From the NCBI RefSeq assembly GCF_020177055.1, contig NZ_JAIQXT010000008.1, positions 62,001 to 126,000 on the forward strand: 64,000 nt of DNA. Reading direction: 5' to 3'. Position numbers and translations under genes: made by a program. Shown here in pieces: positions 52,862 to 62,345 of the stretch. Position 1 is the first letter of the stretch, and every line of letters starts with the position of its first letter. Origin of the DNA: Sphingomonas sp. R647 (lineage in GTDB: Bacteria > Pseudomonadota > Alphaproteobacteria > Sphingomonadales > Sphingomonadaceae). The notes under the pieces are model-generated. The model did not search any database. It saw only the letters and a program-made list of their open reading frames with translations, and had not been told where the DNA came from.

Positions 52862-55546
52862 ATGGCTGGATCCGATACCGCGATTGACGACGCGATCGCA
52901 CGTGCTGCGCGCTATGCGCCGTTCCTCTCCCACCTGATTGAGCGCGAGCAGGCGCTGATCGCCGACATCGCCAATGCGGCGCGCGATCCCCTCGGCGCGG
53001 CGCGGATCGATGATCCTACCATGCCGCTGCCCCGCCGTTTGCGCTTCGAGCGGCGGCGGCTGGCGTTGGCGGCGGCGATCGGGGACCTTTCGGGGCGGCT
53101 CGATTTCGTCACGGTTACGCGCGCGCTGTCGGATTTTGCCGATTATGCGCTGGATGCCGCGATCGGGGCGGCCATCGTCGAGCGGGTGCCTGGTTCTGAG
53201 CCGCGCGGGCTCGCCGCGATCGCGCTGGGCAAACAGGGCAGCCATGAGCTCAACTACTCGTCCGACATCGACCCGATCCTGATCTTCGATCCTGCGACGC
53301 TACCCCATCGCGAGCGGGACGCGGTGGAAGAGGCGGCGGTGCGGATCGGGCGGCGCGCGGTGGAAATCCTGCAGGCGCGCGATGGCGATGGCTATGTGCT
53401 GCGGATCGACCTGCGGCTGCGACCCTCGCCTGAGGTGACGCCAATCGTGCTGCCGGCCGAGGCGGCGATCAGCTATTATGAATCGCAGGCGCTGCCATGG
53501 GAGCGTGCGGCATTCATCCGCGCGCGCGCGGCGGCGGGGGACTGCGTGCTAGGGCAGGGGTTCCTCGACACGATCCGCCCGTTCGTGTGGCGGCGCGCGA
53601 TCGACTATGGGACGATCCGCGAGATCCGCGGCATTTCGCGCCGCATCCGCGACCATCATGCGCAGGGCCAGGCGTTTGGACCGGGGTTCGACCTCAAGCG
53701 CGGGCGCGGCGGCATTCGCGAGGTCGAGTTCTTTGCGCAGATCCACCAGCTGATCCATGGCGGGCGTGACCCCGCGCTGCGGGTGCCGGCGACGCTCGAC
53801 GCGCTCGCGGCGCTGGCGGCGGCGGGGCGGATCGATGCGGGTACGGCGGCGCAATTGCGCGAGGCGTATATTCTGTTCCGGACCATCGAGCACCGCGTGC
53901 AGATGATCGACGATCGTCAGACGCACACCTTGCCGCATGGCGAGGCGTTGGACGCTGTGGCGCGGTTGCACGGGCTCGATGGCGGCGGCGACCTGCTCGA
54001 GCTCTTACGCCCGCATGTCGAGGCGGTGGGGCGGTTCTACGACGCGCTTGACGGTGACGAGGGCGGGCATGGTGCGACGGGCGCCGCAGTGGCCGAAGCC
54101 GGGCTGGCCGAGGCGGGGTTTGCTGATCCTGCGGGTGCGACTCGGCTGATCGAGGGGTGGCGCAGCGGGCGTTATGCCGCGCTGCGCAGCCCCCCGGCGC
54201 AGGCGGCGATGGAGGCGGCGCTGCCTCCGCTGATCGCCGCGATTGGCCAGTCGCCCGATCCCGGTGCGGCGCTGGCGCGGCTCGACACAATCCTCTCGCG
54301 GCTGCCGACCGCGCTCAACCTGTTCCATCTGCTTGAGGCGCGACCGACGCTCGCCCGCTTGCTCGGCACGATTCTGAGCCATGCGCCGACGCTGGCCGAT
54401 GCGCTGGCGCGGCGGGTCGATCTGCTCGACGGGCTGATCGACGCGAGCGCGCTGGCGCCGGTGGGGTCGGTCGCGGAACTGGCCGGTGACATGGCGCGGC
54501 GCGAAGCGGGGGACGATTATCAGCGCCTGCTCGACCATGTTCGCCAGATCGTTGGCGAGAAGCGCTTTGCGCTGGGCGCGCAGATCGTCGCGGGGGCGAG
54601 CGATCCGCTCGATGTCTCGGCAGGCTATGCGCGGGTGGCTGAGGCGGCGCTGGCGGTTCTGGCCGAGGCGACGGTCGCGGAGTTCGCGGTGCGGCATGGC
54701 CGGGTGCGGGACAGCGAGCTGATCATCCTTGCGCTTGGTCGCTTCGGCGGCGGGGCGTTGACCCATGCCAGCGACCTTGACCTCATCTTCCTGTTCACCG
54801 GCGATCACCTTGCCGAGTCCGATGGCGAAAAGCCATTGGGTGCGGTGACCTATTATAATCGCTTGGCCCAGCGCGTAATCGCGGCGCTGTCGGTCGCGAC
54901 GGCGGCGGGGGCGCTGTATGAGGTCGATACAAGGTTGCGCCCTTCCGGCGCGCAGGGGCCGCTGGTGGTCTCGCTCGATGGCTTTGCGCGGTACCAGCGC
55001 GAGGAGGCGTGGACCTGGGAGCATATGGCGCTGACCCGAGCGCGCACCGTGTTCGGATCGGCGGCGGGGCGCGAGGCGGTGGCGGTGGTGATCGCTGGCG
55101 TGTTGTCGGGCGACCGTCCGCAACGCGATATCCCGGCAGAGGCGGCGAAGATGCGCGCCGATATGGCGGCGCACAAGCCGCCCAACGGGCCGCTCGACGC
55201 CAAGCTGTTGCCCGGAGGTCTGGTTGACCTGGAATTTGCGGTCCACACGCTCCAGCTGGTGCACCGCACCGGCTTCTCATCAGGCTTGCGCGCGGCGGTC
55301 GATGCGCTGGCGGGGCAGGGGCTGCTGCCCGAGACGATCGGTCCGGCGCATGATTTCCTGACGCGCTTGCTGGTGACGCTGCGGCTGGTGGCGCCCGATG
55401 CCCAGCCGCCGGGCGAGGCGACGCGGGCGATGGTCGCGCATGCGGTGGGCGCAGCGGAGTGGAATGATGTGGTTGCGTCGCTCGACCAGCATCGGCAGGA
55501 GGTCGCCACGGCCTGGGGCGCGGCGGCGCAGGCGCAAGGGAGCTGA
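52862..55546 (+). CDS. glnE: Bifunctional glutamine synthetase adenylyltransferase/deadenylase
   Basis: 894 residues, two nucleotidyltransferase domains. The N-terminal (deadenylylase) site is ALGKQGSHELNYSSDIDPILIFD; the C-terminal (adenylylase) site is LALGRFGGGALTHASDLDLIFLF. KRGRGGIREVEFFAQIHQL and LDAKLLPGGLVDLEFAVHTLQL are the conserved glutamate-rich stretches. It tunes glutamine synthetase activity to nitrogen supply. Start ATG 52862. Confidence 0.94.
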   Translation: MAGSDTAIDDAIARAARYAPFLSHLIEREQALIADIANAARDPLGAARIDDPTMPLPRRLRFERRRLALAAAIGDLSGRLDFVTVTRALSDFADYALDAAIGAAIVERVPGSEPRGLAAIALGKQGSHELNYSSDIDPILIFDPATLPHRERDAVEEAAVRIGRRAVEILQARDGDGYVLRIDLRLRPSPEVTPIVLPAEAAISYYESQALPWERAAFIRARAAAGDCVLGQGFLDTIRPFVWRRAIDYGTIREIRGISRRIRDHHAQGQAFGPGFDLKRGRGGIREVEFFAQIHQLIHGGRDPALRVPATLDALAALAAAGRIDAGTAAQLREAYILFRTIEHRVQMIDDRQTHTLPHGEALDAVARLHGLDGGGDLLELLRPHVEAVGRFYDALDGDEGGHGATGAAVAEAGLAEAGFADPAGATRLIEGWRSGRYAALRSPPAQAAMEAALPPLIAAIGQSPDPGAALARLDTILSRLPTALNLFHLLEARPTLARLLGTILSHAPTLADALARRVDLLDGLIDASALAPVGSVAELAGDMARREAGDDYQRLLDHVRQIVGEKRFALGAQIVAGASDPLDVSAGYARVAEAALAVLAEATVAEFAVRHGRVRDSELIILALGRFGGGALTHASDLDLIFLFTGDHLAESDGEKPLGAVTYYNRLAQRVIAALSVATAAGALYEVDTRLRPSGAQGPLVVSLDGFARYQREEAWTWEHMALTRARTVFGSAAGREAVAVVIAGVLSGDRPQRDIPAEAAKMRADMAAHKPPNGPLDAKLLPGGLVDLEFAVHTLQLVHRTGFSSGLRAAVDALAGQGLLPETIGPAHDFLTRLLVTLRLVAPDAQPPGEATRAMVAHAVGAAEWNDVVASLDQHRQEVATAWGAAAQAQGS

Positions 55547-55548
55547 CG

Positions 55549-56022
55549 ATGCGGATTGAGGAAGGCGACAAGATTCCTGCGGTCGAGCTGATCGATCTCG
55601 ACGGCAATGGCTTTCGGCTGGACGGGATGATGGGGGCGCCGCTGGTGCTCTATTTCTACCCCAAGGACGACACCGCCGGTTGTACCCGCGAAGCGCAGGA
55701 TTTCAGCGCGTTCAAGAGCCAGTTCGATGCGCTGGGCGTGCGGGTGCTGGGCGTGTCGCGCGACGGGACGATCAAGCACCAGAAGTTCGTCACCAAATAT
55801 GACCTGACCGTCCCGCTCGCTACCGATCCGGACGGCAAGGCGCTGGAGGCGTTCGGATCGTGGGTCGAGAAATCGATGTACGGCAAGAAATATATGGGGA
55901 TCGACCGGTCGACCTTCCTGTTCGACGCCGATGGCGCACTGGTCCGGGCGTGGCGCAAGGTGCGCGTGCCGGGTCATGTGATCGAAGTGCTGGAGGCCGC
56001 GAAGGAGCTGGGTTCGGCGTGA
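55549..56022 (+). CDS. bcp: Thioredoxin-dependent peroxiredoxin, BCP/PrxQ type
   Basis: 157 residues. YFYPKDDTAGCTREAQDFSAF holds the peroxidatic Cys45. It is the only cysteine in the protein, so a resolving cysteine is absent and reduction must use an external thiol. The DRSTFLFDADG segment is typical of the family. It reduces hydroperoxides. It starts 2 bases after glnE and overlaps the next gene by GTGA. Confidence 0.92.
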   Translation: MRIEEGDKIPAVELIDLDGNGFRLDGMMGAPLVLYFYPKDDTAGCTREAQDFSAFKSQFDALGVRVLGVSRDGTIKHQKFVTKYDLTVPLATDPDGKALEAFGSWVEKSMYGKKYMGIDRSTFLFDADGALVRAWRKVRVPGHVIEVLEAAKELGSA

Positions 56023-56879
56023 CGCAGCGCTCTTTTCAGAGGGCCGGTGCCGGTTCAGCGGAGCTGAACACAAAACAAAGCGTGGCCCGGGCGGCGCGGG
56101 CGGTGCTCGCTGCCGCCGATCCAATGGCGAAGGTCGCCGCCGCACGAAAGGCTGCGCGCGACTGGCGACTGGGACGGCTGGAATTCGCGTTCGACGTGGC
56201 AATGCCCGACGAACCTGCGCGTCCGGCTATCCCGGAATTGCTGCCCCCCAATCGCATGCCCAGGCGCGGCAAGGGGTCGGAGCATGGGCGGATCGCGCTA
56301 ATCCATGCGCTCGCGCATATCGAATTCGTCGCGATCGACCTCGCCTTCGACATGGTCGGGCGGTTCGGCGGGCAGTTTCCGCGCGCGTTTACCGATGACT
56401 GGATGAAGGTCGGCGCGGACGAAGCGATGCATTTTGCGCTGCTCGACCGGCGGCTCAAACAGCTGGGCAGCCATTATGGCGAAATGCCCGCGCATGCCGG
56501 GCTGTGGGAAGCGGCGGTCGCGACCGCGGGCGATGCGGCGGCGCGGCTGGCGGTCGTGCCGATGGTGCTGGAGGCACGCGGGCTGGACGTGACGCCGGCG
56601 ACGATCGCGCGGTTCAAGTCTGCGGGCGACCTGCCGACTGCGGCGATCCTGGGGCGGATCTTCAACGACGAGATCGTCCATGTCGCGGCGGGAACCCGCT
56701 GGTTCGAATCGCTGTGCGTCGCTCGGGGGATTGATTCGCGTCAGGAGTGGCGCGCGCTGCTCGGTCGTTACTTTGCGGGAACGGTTAAGCCTCCGTTCAA
56801 CGACTCGGCGCGCGAGTCAGCCGGTCTAACGCGCGACTATTACGAAAGCCTTGCCGTGCCCGGCCCGATCAGTCTCTAA
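56019..56879 (+). CDS. DUF455 ferritin-like protein
   Basis: 286 residues from GTG 56019. Ferritin-like metal ligands are suggested by IHALAHIEFVAIDLAFDM, VGADEAMHFALLDRRL and RIFNDEIVHVAAGTRW (ExxH patterns on successive helices). DUF455 proteins are di-iron-type helical bundles of unknown substrate. Coupled to bcp, which hints at a link with oxidative stress. Confidence 0.85.
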   Translation: MTQRSFQRAGAGSAELNTKQSVARAARAVLAAADPMAKVAAARKAARDWRLGRLEFAFDVAMPDEPARPAIPELLPPNRMPRRGKGSEHGRIALIHALAHIEFVAIDLAFDMVGRFGGQFPRAFTDDWMKVGADEAMHFALLDRRLKQLGSHYGEMPAHAGLWEAAVATAGDAAARLAVVPMVLEARGLDVTPATIARFKSAGDLPTAAILGRIFNDEIVHVAAGTRWFESLCVARGIDSRQEWRALLGRYFAGTVKPPFNDSARESAGLTRDYYESLAVPGPISL

Positions 56880-56977
56880 CCCAATGCGTCGGATGCGGAG
56901 GGGCTGCTTCCAGACGTGATTGCTAAACAAGGGCGTGTGCCAGGGTAATGGCGCGTGTCTGTGGTTGCCGGGGACTC

Positions 56978-58153
56978 ATGGTCAGCACTGCACTCAACGC
57001 CAATTTCGTCGCGCGGTTCCGCGATCTCTTCACGACCCGTGATTTCATCTTTCACGATGGACGTGACCTCAAGCGCTTCAGCGTCGCAGGCCGGACCCAG
57101 GCGATCCTCGCCGGTGTCGCCGCGATCACCGTCACCTTCTCTGCCTATGGCGTGTCGCAAGCCGCGTTCGGCGCGATCATGGCGACCGGCGTTGCCGGTA
57201 CCGCAGCGACCCCCGAAGCGCGGATGGAAAAGATGCGCGCCGAGATGACCCGGCTCGAAGCCGATGTCGCCGCGATCAAGGAAGCGGCCAAGGTTCACGC
57301 CGCGCGCGTCGAACAGCGCCAGAAGATCATCGCCGGCGTGCTGAACGGCAAGGGTTCGCCTGCCGATGTCGGCCTGCCGATCGAAAACGTCTCGTTCGAT
57401 GCCGACAGCGCGATGGCGCGTGAGGTTCTCGCCCCGCTCCGGCAGGTCGAGGCGCGTCAGGCGCAGCTGGCCGCCAAGGCGCAGCGCACCGCGCAGATCC
57501 GCCTGCATCTGACCCAGCAGCAACTGCGCAAGATGGGCATCCAGCCCGAGCGCTATGTCGGTGGCGGCATGGGCGGCCCGTTCGAAGCGGCGCCCGAGGG
57601 TGCGGCCGCGGCAGGCGAAGCCAGCGGCGACGCGCAGTTCCGCTCGCTGTTCCAGACGTGGCAGAAGCTCGACGTGCTCGAGCAGTCGGTCATCGCCATC
57701 CCCTCGCTCCAGCCGGTCGAGAATATGCGCCTGACCAGCAGCTTCGGCGTCCGCTCCGACCCGTTCCACGGCGCCGCAGCGATGCACGCCGGCATCGATA
57801 TCCCCGGTCCGGTCGGCACGCCGATCTACGCGACCGCCGATGGTGTGACGGGCCGCACCGGTCGCTTTGGCGGTTATGGCAACCTCGTCACCCTCAACCA
57901 TGGCAAGGGCATCGAGACCCGCTATGGCCATCTGTCGAAGATCCTGGTCGCCCCGAACACCCGCGTGCGTCGCGGCCAGCTGATCGGCCTGATGGGCTCG
58001 ACCGGCCGCTCGACCGGCAGCCACCTCCACTATGAAGTGCGCGTCGACGGCAAGGCGGTGAACCCGATGCCGTTCATGCAGAATGCCAGCGTGATCGAGC
58101 AGGTCGAGCAGAGCGCAGCACGGCTTCAGATGACCGCGGTCGGCGGCAACTGA
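56978..58153 (+). CDS. M23 family peptidoglycan endopeptidase, membrane-anchored
   Basis: 391 residues from ATG 56978 (GGGGA upstream; in-frame ATG 56948 is an alternative). A cytoplasmic basic start, a membrane helix at about 40-62, a coiled coil at about 80-125, and a C-terminal LytM domain with HAGIDIPGPVGTPIYA, ETRYGHLS and GSHLHYEVRV. The HxxxD and HxH zinc ligands are all present, so it should be catalytically active against cross-linked peptides. Confidence 0.9.
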   Translation: MVSTALNANFVARFRDLFTTRDFIFHDGRDLKRFSVAGRTQAILAGVAAITVTFSAYGVSQAAFGAIMATGVAGTAATPEARMEKMRAEMTRLEADVAAIKEAAKVHAARVEQRQKIIAGVLNGKGSPADVGLPIENVSFDADSAMAREVLAPLRQVEARQAQLAAKAQRTAQIRLHLTQQQLRKMGIQPERYVGGGMGGPFEAAPEGAAAAGEASGDAQFRSLFQTWQKLDVLEQSVIAIPSLQPVENMRLTSSFGVRSDPFHGAAAMHAGIDIPGPVGTPIYATADGVTGRTGRFGGYGNLVTLNHGKGIETRYGHLSKILVAPNTRVRRGQLIGLMGSTGRSTGSHLHYEVRVDGKAVNPMPFMQNASVIEQVEQSAARLQMTAVGGN

Positions 58154-58180
58154 TCCAGGCGAGATAACAGGAGAGGGACG

Positions 58181-58212
58181 GGGCCGCACCGGGACAACCG
58201 GGCGGCCCTTTT
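58181..58212 (+). terminator. Rho-independent terminator after the M23 gene
   Basis: GGGCCGC and GCGGCCC with further pairing in the loop (CCGG/CCGG), followed by TTTT, 28 bases after the stop. Confidence 0.8.
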
Positions 58213-58256
58213 CCGTTTTAGTTGCGGTGCAGCCTGCGCGCGCCTATCTGCCCTGT

Positions 58257-58598
58257 ATGGCAACCGCGCTTTCCGAAGAGATCAACCTCACCGCCTCTGC
58301 CGCCGCGCGCGTTGCCGCGATTGCGGCGAAGCAGGGCAAGCCTGCAACGCTGCGCCTGTCGGTCGAGGGCGGCGGGTGTTCTGGGTTTCAGTACAAGTTC
58401 GAGCTGGCCGATGCGCCGGCAGACGATGATGCGATCGCGCAGACCGATGGCGTGACGCTGCTGGTCGATTCGATCAGCCTCGATCTGGTTCGCGGCGCCA
58501 GCGTCGATTACGTCGAGTCGTTGGGCGGCGCGGCGTTCCGCGTGACCAATCCGATTGCCGCGTCGGGCTGCGGCTGCGGCACCAGTTTCGCCGTCTGA
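58257..58598 (+). CDS. erpA: A-type iron-sulfur carrier (HesB/ErpA family)
   Basis: 113 residues from ATG 58257. The three cluster cysteines are in GGGCSGFQYKF and SGCGCGTSF, the C-Xn-CGC pattern. It accepts and passes Fe-S clusters. The erpA-xth order is common in alphaproteobacteria. Confidence 0.9.
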   Translation: MATALSEEINLTASAAARVAAIAAKQGKPATLRLSVEGGGCSGFQYKFELADAPADDDAIAQTDGVTLLVDSISLDLVRGASVDYVESLGGAAFRVTNPIAASGCGCGTSFAV

Positions 58599-58605
58599 TC
58601 GCGCC

Positions 58606-59379
58606 TTGAAGATCGTCAGCTACAATGTGAACGGGATCAAGGCGCGCCTGCCGCGCCTGATCGAATATCTGACCGAGCAGCAGCCGGATGTGGTGTGCCT
58701 GCAGGAGCTTAAGTCCGCAGATGAGGGCTTTCCCGAGGCCGATATCCGCGCCGCCGGCTATGGTGCGGTGTGGCACGGGCAAAAGGGCTTCAACGGCGTC
58801 GCGATCCTAGCCAAGGGCGTGGACCCGGTCGAGCGCCAGCGCGGGCTGGCGGGTGAGCCCGAGGACGAGCATAGCCGCTATATCGAGGCCGAGGTGAACG
58901 GCGTGGTGATCGCGTCGATCTACCTCCCCAATGGCAACCCGGTTCCGGGGCCGAAGTTCGACTACAAGCTGCGTTGGATCGAGCGGCTGTCGGCGCATGC
59001 GCGCGACTTGCTCGCCGAGGAGCGGCCGGTGGTGCTGGCGGGCGATTACAACGTCATCCCCAATGACGACGATGTCTATTCGGTGCGGGCGATGGCCGAC
59101 GATGCGCTGATGCAGCCGGAATCGCGGCAGGGCTATCGCGCGCTGCTCGCGCAGGGGTGGACCGATGCGCTGCGCACCCGCTTTCCGGCGGGGCGCGTGT
59201 GGACCTTCTGGGACTATCAGGCGGGCGCGTGGCAGCGCGATGCGGGGTTCCGGATCGACCATTTGCTGCTCAGCCCGATTGCCGCTGATCGCTTTGCCGA
59301 TGCGGGCGTCGACAAGGACTATCGCGGTCGGGAAAAGGCCAGCGATCATGCGCCGACCTGGGTGAAGTTGCGCGCCTGA
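58606..59379 (+). CDS. xth: Exodeoxyribonuclease III / AP endonuclease
   Basis: 257 residues. IVSYNVNGIKARLPRL, CLQELKSAD (Glu ligand), GDYNVIPNDDDVYS, TFWDYQAGAW, RIDHLL and SDHAPTWVKL (catalytic Asp-His). It repairs abasic sites. The start appears to be TTG 58606, 7 bases after the erpA stop, with no good Shine-Dalgarno; translation may depend on coupling to erpA. Confidence 0.92.
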   Translation: MKIVSYNVNGIKARLPRLIEYLTEQQPDVVCLQELKSADEGFPEADIRAAGYGAVWHGQKGFNGVAILAKGVDPVERQRGLAGEPEDEHSRYIEAEVNGVVIASIYLPNGNPVPGPKFDYKLRWIERLSAHARDLLAEERPVVLAGDYNVIPNDDDVYSVRAMADDALMQPESRQGYRALLAQGWTDALRTRFPAGRVWTFWDYQAGAWQRDAGFRIDHLLLSPIAADRFADAGVDKDYRGREKASDHAPTWVKLRA

Positions 59380-59569
59380 AACGAATGCGCACTATTGGCG
59401 CAATTCCCCAATCTTCAGTGAAATATTTCCGCATCGTCGCAACTGCGACAAGCTAAGTTATTGAAATATATGAGTCCGAGTGTTTGGCATGACTAATGCA
59501 CTAACACAGGCACGGGTAGAGCAGAGCAGCCAGCCGGCCCGCAGCCCCCAAGCCAAAGAGGACCAAGTC

Positions 59570-59818
59570 ATGCGTCAGATCATCGCCACCGCCGCCGCAG
59601 CCCTGGTAGCAGTCACCGCCGTCCCCGCGATGGCCCGCGATACGGCACCGGCGCCGTCGAACCCCGCTTCCTCGGCCGAAGCACCTGCGCCCAAGGCCAA
59701 TACCCGCTACTGCGTCTCGGAAACGACGACCGGATCGCGCCTGCCTAGGAAGACCTGCAAGACCCGTGCGGACTGGATCGCGGACGATAATTTCGATCCC
59801 CTCGCGCAGCAGCGCTGA
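59570..59818 (+). CDS. Small secreted protein with two cysteines
   Basis: 82 residues from ATG 59570, with GAGGA upstream. Signal peptide QIIATAAAALVAVTAVPAMA is followed by a Pro/Ala-rich stretch and a compact end YCVSETTTGSRLPRKTCKTR, in which two cysteines could pair. No named family recognised. The 190-bp gap before it is AT-rich and probably holds its promoter. Confidence 0.8.
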   Translation: MRQIIATAAAALVAVTAVPAMARDTAPAPSNPASSAEAPAPKANTRYCVSETTTGSRLPRKTCKTRADWIADDNFDPLAQQR

Positions 59819-59825
59819 CGAGGGC

Positions 59826-59859
59826 GCGGCCCGCGGCGTCCCCTATCGCCGCGGGCCGC
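59826..59859. terminator. Strong bidirectional hairpin terminator
   Basis: GCGGCCCGCGGCG and CGCCGCGGGCCGC form a perfect 13-bp stem with an 8-base loop between two convergent genes. It lacks a long T tract. Confidence 0.7.
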
Positions 59860-59876
59860 ATTCTCGCACCGTCAGC

Positions 59877-61037
59877 TTATCCGAGTTCTTTCGCGTAGAT
59901 TTGATAGACGCGGTTGACCTTGCTCTCGATCGTTTCGGCGATGGCGTTCATCCCCTGATTGTCGTCGAGCACCCAGCCAATTTCACCCCGGGTCGCGCCG
60001 AAATCGGTTAGTGCGTCGCGGCGGATATATTCGATCATCATGAAAGCGAGTTGGCTCGCCATGCGCGACCCCTGCAGCTTTTTGAGCACGCCCATCAGCG
60101 GCACGCGCATCGTCCGGGTCTTGCTGCGATGGAGCCACCACAGCAATTTGGCCCAGCCGAACGGGAACAGGTTGCCATTGAGCGGCCCGATCGCCTCGTT
60201 GAGGTCGGGCAGGGTGATCATGAACGCGACCGGTTCGCCATCGAGTTCGGCGATGCGGATCAGCTTTTCGAACACGATCGGCTTGAGCTTCTTGCCGACG
60301 TCGGCGATTTCGGGCGGGGTCAGCGGCACGAAGCCCCAATTGTCCGACCATGCATCGTTGAGGATGCTGAGGATGAGCGCGGCTTCCTCTGAGAAGCGCG
60401 ACTTGTCGACGGTGCGGATGCGGATGCGGTCGCTCTTCTCGCCCATTGCGATGATGCGCTGGACCAGCGGCGGAAACTCGCGGGTGATGTCGAGATCGTA
60501 GGTCTTGAGCTGCTTCACCGGCGCGAAGCCGGCATCTTCGATGTAATTGCGATAGGCGGGCTTGTGGTGACCCATCATCACGGTCGGCGTATGGTCATGC
60601 CCCTGAATCAACAGGCCCGGCTCTTCCCAGATCGACAGCGAGATCGGGCCGACAACACGGGTCATCCCCTTTTTGCGCAGCCAGTCCTGCGCGGTGTTGA
60701 TCAGCGCGCGCGCGACCGTGTCGTCCTCAGCCTCGAACAGGCCGAAAAATCCGGTGCCGGGGCCAAAGCCCTGCTCGGCAGGCATTTCGAGCGCGAGCCG
60801 GTCGATATGCGCGGCGATGCGGCCGACCGGGCGGCCATCGCGTTCGGCAAGGAACAGCTGCGCTTCGGCATGGCTGAACCAGCCATTCTTCTTCGGATCG
60901 ATCGCGCCGGCGACCTCACTGCGCAGCGGCGGCACCCAGTTCGGATCGCCGCGATTGAGGCGGTAAGCGAGTTCGATGAAATCGCGCTTGTCCGCCTTGC
61001 TGGTGACCGGGCGGATGGCGAGCGGGGCAATGGCCAC
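59877..61037 (-). CDS. GNAT-fold acyltransferase, possible bacterial ceramide synthase
   Basis: 386 residues from GTG 61035-61037 (AAAGG upstream). An N-terminal GNAT-like half has IRPVTSKADKRDFIELAYRL, DPNWVPPLRSEV and AQLFLAERDGRPVGRIAAHID; a C-terminal half has NDAWSDNWGFVPLTPPEI, GEPVAFMITLPDLNEAIG and IGWVLDDNQGMNAIAE. Length and a GNAT fold fit the bacterial ceramide synthase (bCerS) described in Caulobacter, as I recall it, but I cannot confirm orthology from sequence alone. Divergent from a fatty acid desaturase gene. Confidence 0.6.
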   Translation of the reverse strand: MAIAPLAIRPVTSKADKRDFIELAYRLNRGDPNWVPPLRSEVAGAIDPKKNGWFSHAEAQLFLAERDGRPVGRIAAHIDRLALEMPAEQGFGPGTGFFGLFEAEDDTVARALINTAQDWLRKKGMTRVVGPISLSIWEEPGLLIQGHDHTPTVMMGHHKPAYRNYIEDAGFAPVKQLKTYDLDITREFPPLVQRIIAMGEKSDRIRIRTVDKSRFSEEAALILSILNDAWSDNWGFVPLTPPEIADVGKKLKPIVFEKLIRIAELDGEPVAFMITLPDLNEAIGPLNGNLFPFGWAKLLWWLHRSKTRTMRVPLMGVLKKLQGSRMASQLAFMMIEYIRRDALTDFGATRGEIGWVLDDNQGMNAIAETIESKVNRVYQIYAKELG

Positions 61038-61131
61038 GAAATGGCACCTTTCGTTGATTTGCGTCAATTCAGTCACGCCTTGGAGCGTGCAAGTCAACCG
61101 GATGCACGCGCGCCATGGGGAGACTGTTGAA

Positions 61132-62283
61132 ATGCCACGCAATGGCCACGATCTGTTGGCAATGCCTGTACCCATGAACAGCCTTGCCCTTGATGCGGCC
61201 GCGCAGGATCGCGCGACCGGCGCGCCGGTCCCGGCGGCGAAGATCCGTCTGTCCGGCATGGCCGATGACAAGGCGATGCTGCGCGCGGCGGCAGAGCTGA
61301 CGCGCGATTTGCAGACGCCGAGCCCGCGCATCTACTGGACCGATTTCCTCGGCTCGGCCGCGGTCGGCTATGCCGCGCTCGCGGGCGCGATCTTTGCGCC
61401 GTCGCTGGGCTGGGCATTGGCCAGCGGTGTGCTCGCGGTACTCGCACTGTATCGCGCGAGCCTGTTCATCCATGAGATCACGCACCTCAAGCATTCGCTG
61501 CTGCCGGGATTCCGCGTGGGCTGGAACGTGCTGCTCGGCATCCCGATGATGCTGCCGAGCTTCATGTATGAGGGCATTCATACCATTCACCACACCCGCA
61601 CCCGCTATGGCACGGTGGAGGATCCCGAATATTTGCCGCTGGCGCTGATGAAGCCGTGGACGCTCCCGGTGTTCCTGCTGGTGTCGACGCTGATGCCGGT
61701 TGGCTTGCTGCTACGCTTCGGCGTGCTGGGGCCATTGTCGCTGCTGTCGAAGAAGCTGCGCCGTGTCGTTGTCGGGCGCTATTCGGGGCTGCAGATCAAC
61801 CCGAAGTTCGAGCGCAAATCGCCCGAGGGCGAGTTTGCCAAACAGTGGCGCTGGCAGGAGATTGGCGCGAGCGTGGTTGCGGTGACGCTGATCGCGACAG
61901 TCGCGACCGGCGTGCTGCCGCTCAAGGCGTTCCTGACCTATATGGTCGTGATCTCGGGCGTCGCTGTGCTCAATCAGGTCCGCACGCTGGTGGCGCATCT
62001 GTGGGAGAATGAGGGCGAGCCGCTGACGGTGACCGCGCAGTATCTCGACAGCGTCAACGTGCCGGGCGGGTTTCTGCCGTATCTGTGGGCTCCGGTGGGC
62101 CTGCGCTTCCACGCGCTCCACCATCTGCTGCCGAGTCTGCCTTATCATTCGCTGGGCGAGGCGCATCGGCGACTGTCGGAGTCGCTGGGGGCGGAGTCGA
62201 CCTATCAAGGCGCGAATTACCCGACGCTGCGCGGCCTGATGGCGCGGCTGGCGGCGAGCACGATGAAGGTGCGGGCGGGCTGA
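61132..62283 (+). CDS. Membrane fatty acid desaturase family protein
   Basis: 383 residues from ATG 61132; ATG 61162 and 61174 are in frame and equally likely, since no ribosome site decides. Histidine boxes HEITH, HTIHH and HALHH, separated by membrane helices, are those of the di-iron desaturase/hydroxylase superfamily. The substrate is probably a fatty acyl or sphingoid chain. Divergent from the GNAT gene across about 95 bp. Confidence 0.85.
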   Translation: MPRNGHDLLAMPVPMNSLALDAAAQDRATGAPVPAAKIRLSGMADDKAMLRAAAELTRDLQTPSPRIYWTDFLGSAAVGYAALAGAIFAPSLGWALASGVLAVLALYRASLFIHEITHLKHSLLPGFRVGWNVLLGIPMMLPSFMYEGIHTIHHTRTRYGTVEDPEYLPLALMKPWTLPVFLLVSTLMPVGLLLRFGVLGPLSLLSKKLRRVVVGRYSGLQINPKFERKSPEGEFAKQWRWQEIGASVVAVTLIATVATGVLPLKAFLTYMVVISGVAVLNQVRTLVAHLWENEGEPLTVTAQYLDSVNVPGGFLPYLWAPVGLRFHALHHLLPSLPYHSLGEAHRRLSESLGAESTYQGANYPTLRGLMARLAASTMKVRAG

Positions 62284-62311
62284 CAGCCACTTGTAGTGTG
62301 AGATAAGATTG

Positions 62312-62343
62312 GGGCGGCGGGCGAATGCCTTGCCGCCCTTTTC
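62312..62343 (+). terminator. Rho-independent terminator after the desaturase gene
   Basis: GGGCGGC and GCCGCCC flank a 13-base loop and are followed by TTTTCG, 28 bases after the stop. Confidence 0.8.
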
Positions 62344-62345
62344 GT

